From positions 2,728,001 to 2,792,000 of the forward strand of contig NZ_SISG01000001.1 in assembly GCF_004310685.1 (NCBI RefSeq): a DNA stretch of 64,000 bases, in the 5' to 3' direction. The stretch comes from Glaciihabitans arcticus (GTDB lineage Bacteria > Actinomycetota > Actinomycetes > Actinomycetales > Microbacteriaceae). The notes under the pieces are model-generated. The model was not told the origin of the DNA. It saw only the letters and a program-made list of their open reading frames with translations, and did not search any database. This document shows positions 62,841 to 64,000 of this stretch, piece by piece. How positions within the stretch are numbered: the first letter of the stretch is position 1; every line of letters starts with the position of its first letter. The translations under genes were made by a program, and so were the position numbers.

Positions 62841-63731
62841 TTAGCGCTCGGCGAAACCCGCTGTCAGGATTCGGATCTGCGCCAGAACCGCCTGCACGCT
62901 GGCGCGCTCGAGGGTCTCGGGGCGAGCCAGGCAGTCGATGTGCCGACCGAGGCCCGGGTGCGCGAGGGGACGCAGAATCACGTCGGGGTGCTCGCGCAGG
63001 TCGGTTGTGTAGCGGGGCATGAGCGCGATGCATCCACTGGCCGCGACGACCGCGGCGGCGACCCGAAACTCATTGATGCGGTGCTGGATGCGCGGCTGAC
63101 TTCCCCCGGCGCCCGCGATCACCGCGAGCGCCTGCTCAAGCGGGAAGCCCTCGTGCACCGCGACCCACCGCTGGTCGGCGAGATCCGCGGGGTCGATCGA
63201 CGCTCTCGAGGCAAGCGGGTGGTCGCGTCGCACCGCAATGTCGAGCGGCTCGAACAGGAGGGGCTCGACCCGCACCGATGAAGGCCACGGCGGGCTGCCG
63301 ACCAGCCGGTGCGCGAGCACGAGGTCGTGCCGTGCGGTGAGGCCGGGAAAGTCCTCCTGCGCCACATCGAAGTCGCTCACCCGTACCTGTGGCATGGCCG
63401 CGATCAGTGGGCCGAAGAGCGCGAGCCCCACGCTGTGGAAACCCGCCACGGAGACGGTGCCCGTCGGGTCGCCCTGAAAGTGGGCCACCGCCTGTTCGGC
63501 CCGTTCGAGCGCCACCTCCACGTCGATCGCGGCGGCCGCCAGCGCGCGACCGGCATCGGTGAGAGCGGTGCGACGTCCGTCCTTGAAGGTGAGCGGCACG
63601 GGGGAGCGGCGCTCAAGTGCACTGATCTGCTGCGAGACGGAGGACGGCGAGACGTGCATCGCCGCAGCGACTGCCGCGATGCTGCCGCGGTCGCCGAGCT
63701 CGCGGAGTGCGCGCAGTTGACCCAATTCCAT
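62841..63731 (-). CDS. LysR-family transcriptional regulator
   Basis: 296 residues. The N-terminal HTH is LGQLRALRELGDRGSIAAVAAAMHVSPSSVSQQISALERR, and an effector domain with LysR-substrate folds extends from about 90 to 290. It is divergent from an EamA exporter gene with 72 bases between starts, a standard arrangement in which LysR controls its neighbour. Confidence 0.9.
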   Translation of the reverse strand: MELGQLRALRELGDRGSIAAVAAAMHVSPSSVSQQISALERRSPVPLTFKDGRRTALTDAGRALAAAAIDVEVALERAEQAVAHFQGDPTGTVSVAGFHSVGLALFGPLIAAMPQVRVSDFDVAQEDFPGLTARHDLVLAHRLVGSPPWPSSVRVEPLLFEPLDIAVRRDHPLASRASIDPADLADQRWVAVHEGFPLEQALAVIAGAGGSQPRIQHRINEFRVAAAVVAASGCIALMPRYTTDLREHPDVILRPLAHPGLGRHIDCLARPETLERASVQAVLAQIRILTAGFAER

Positions 63732-63803
63732 AAGGTCAAACTAATCCATTCGTGCGAAAACTGCCGTCTTGTCTTACGCTCGCTGCCCGCCCAACCTAGA
63801 CAC

Positions 63804-64000
63804 GTGACTTCCCTCCTGGCGAGATACCGCGTCGACCTCCTCCTGCTCCTCGTCGCAGCCTCGTGGGGATCCACCTACCTGGTGGCCAAGGAGCTGGTTA
63901 CGCCCGACTCCGTCGCCGCTCTCCTGGCGCTCCGTATGCTGCTCGCTGCCGCGGCGATGGCCGCGATAGTCATCGCACGGCGCACGAGGATCACCCGAGC
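63804..64000 (+). CDS. EamA/DMT-family exporter (partial, runs off the window)
   Basis: GTG start; the first 65 residues are visible. DLLLLLVAASWGSTYLVAKE with LVTPDSVAALLALRMLLAAAAMAAIVIARR matches the first two helices of EamA transporters (the ASWGSTY motif). Divergent from the LysR gene. Export of amino acids or metabolites is usual in this family; no more can be said from the fragment. Confidence 0.82.
   Translation, partial: MTSLLARYRVDLLLLLVAASWGSTYLVAKELVTPDSVAALLALRMLLAAAAMAAIVIARRTRITR

Overview
The window is high-GC DNA from an actinobacterium. Dense GTG/ATG starts, 4-bp ATGA or GTGA operon overlaps, actinobacterial LCP and MMPL proteins, and the gene order pgm, pheA, diacylglycerol kinase, serS, HAD phosphatase, tRNA-Ser, LCP, tRNA-Ser all suggest Microbacteriaceae (inference; no 16S gene is present). 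It reads as chromosome: I see no insertion sequence, phage gene, CRISPR array or origin. About 51 protein genes are supported, plus one likely leader peptide, three tRNAs and several hairpin terminators.

Layout. 1-3.6 kb: a secreted Ig-repeat protein, a VanY-type lipoprotein carboxypeptidase and a coupled amidase-domain protein. 3.7-13.6 kb: housekeeping genes (phosphoglucomutase, Ser/Thr kinase with GAF domain, prephenate dehydratase, lipid kinase, seryl-tRNA synthetase, HAD phosphatase, LCP ligase, two tRNA-Ser). 13.6-14.8 kb: a damaged isochorismatase-family gene and a DUF6624 lipoprotein. 14.7-16.6 kb (minus strand): a three-gene surface cluster (WxL-like protein, DUF916 protein, small LPxTG-like protein) resembling the Csc clusters of Firmicutes. 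16.9-22.5 kb: a large secreted PA14/propeller/CBM/DUF1080 protein and an MMPL transporter. 22.4-27 kb: two flavoenzymes, an abbreviated LuxR-type regulator and an SDR. 27-34.3 kb: a four-gene ABC system with two FtsX-type permeases and two ATPases. 34.4-36.8 kb: small genes, tRNA-Arg and a GH20 lipoprotein. 37-49.5 kb: two adjacent secreted proteins, the second a 3405-residue RTX-repeat protein with a Sec-type signal peptide.

49.5-60.6 kb is a divergent catabolic locus for 4-deoxy-5-ketouronate, the product of uronic-acid polysaccharide cleavage. KduI and KduD lead to 2-keto-3-deoxygluconate; KdgK and the KDPG aldolase convert it to pyruvate and glyceraldehyde 3-phosphate. An IclR regulator sits at the divergence point. 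A CUT2-type ABC importer with two different permeases and an aldehyde dehydrogenase complete the rightward operon. No polysaccharide lyase lies in the window, so the uptake substrate is unknown.

60.6-64 kb: a DHA2-type MFS exporter preceded by what looks like a ribosome-mediated attenuator. It has a 22-residue leader ORF whose last codons overlap a sequence able to pair with an RBS-sequestering, U-tailed hairpin. Upstream are an acetyltransferase, a LysR regulator and the start of a divergent EamA exporter that runs off the window.

The most interesting items are the attenuator, the actinobacterial Csc-like cluster, the Sec-exported giant RTX protein and the uronate locus. Family names come from reading motifs and overall architecture; no database search was possible.
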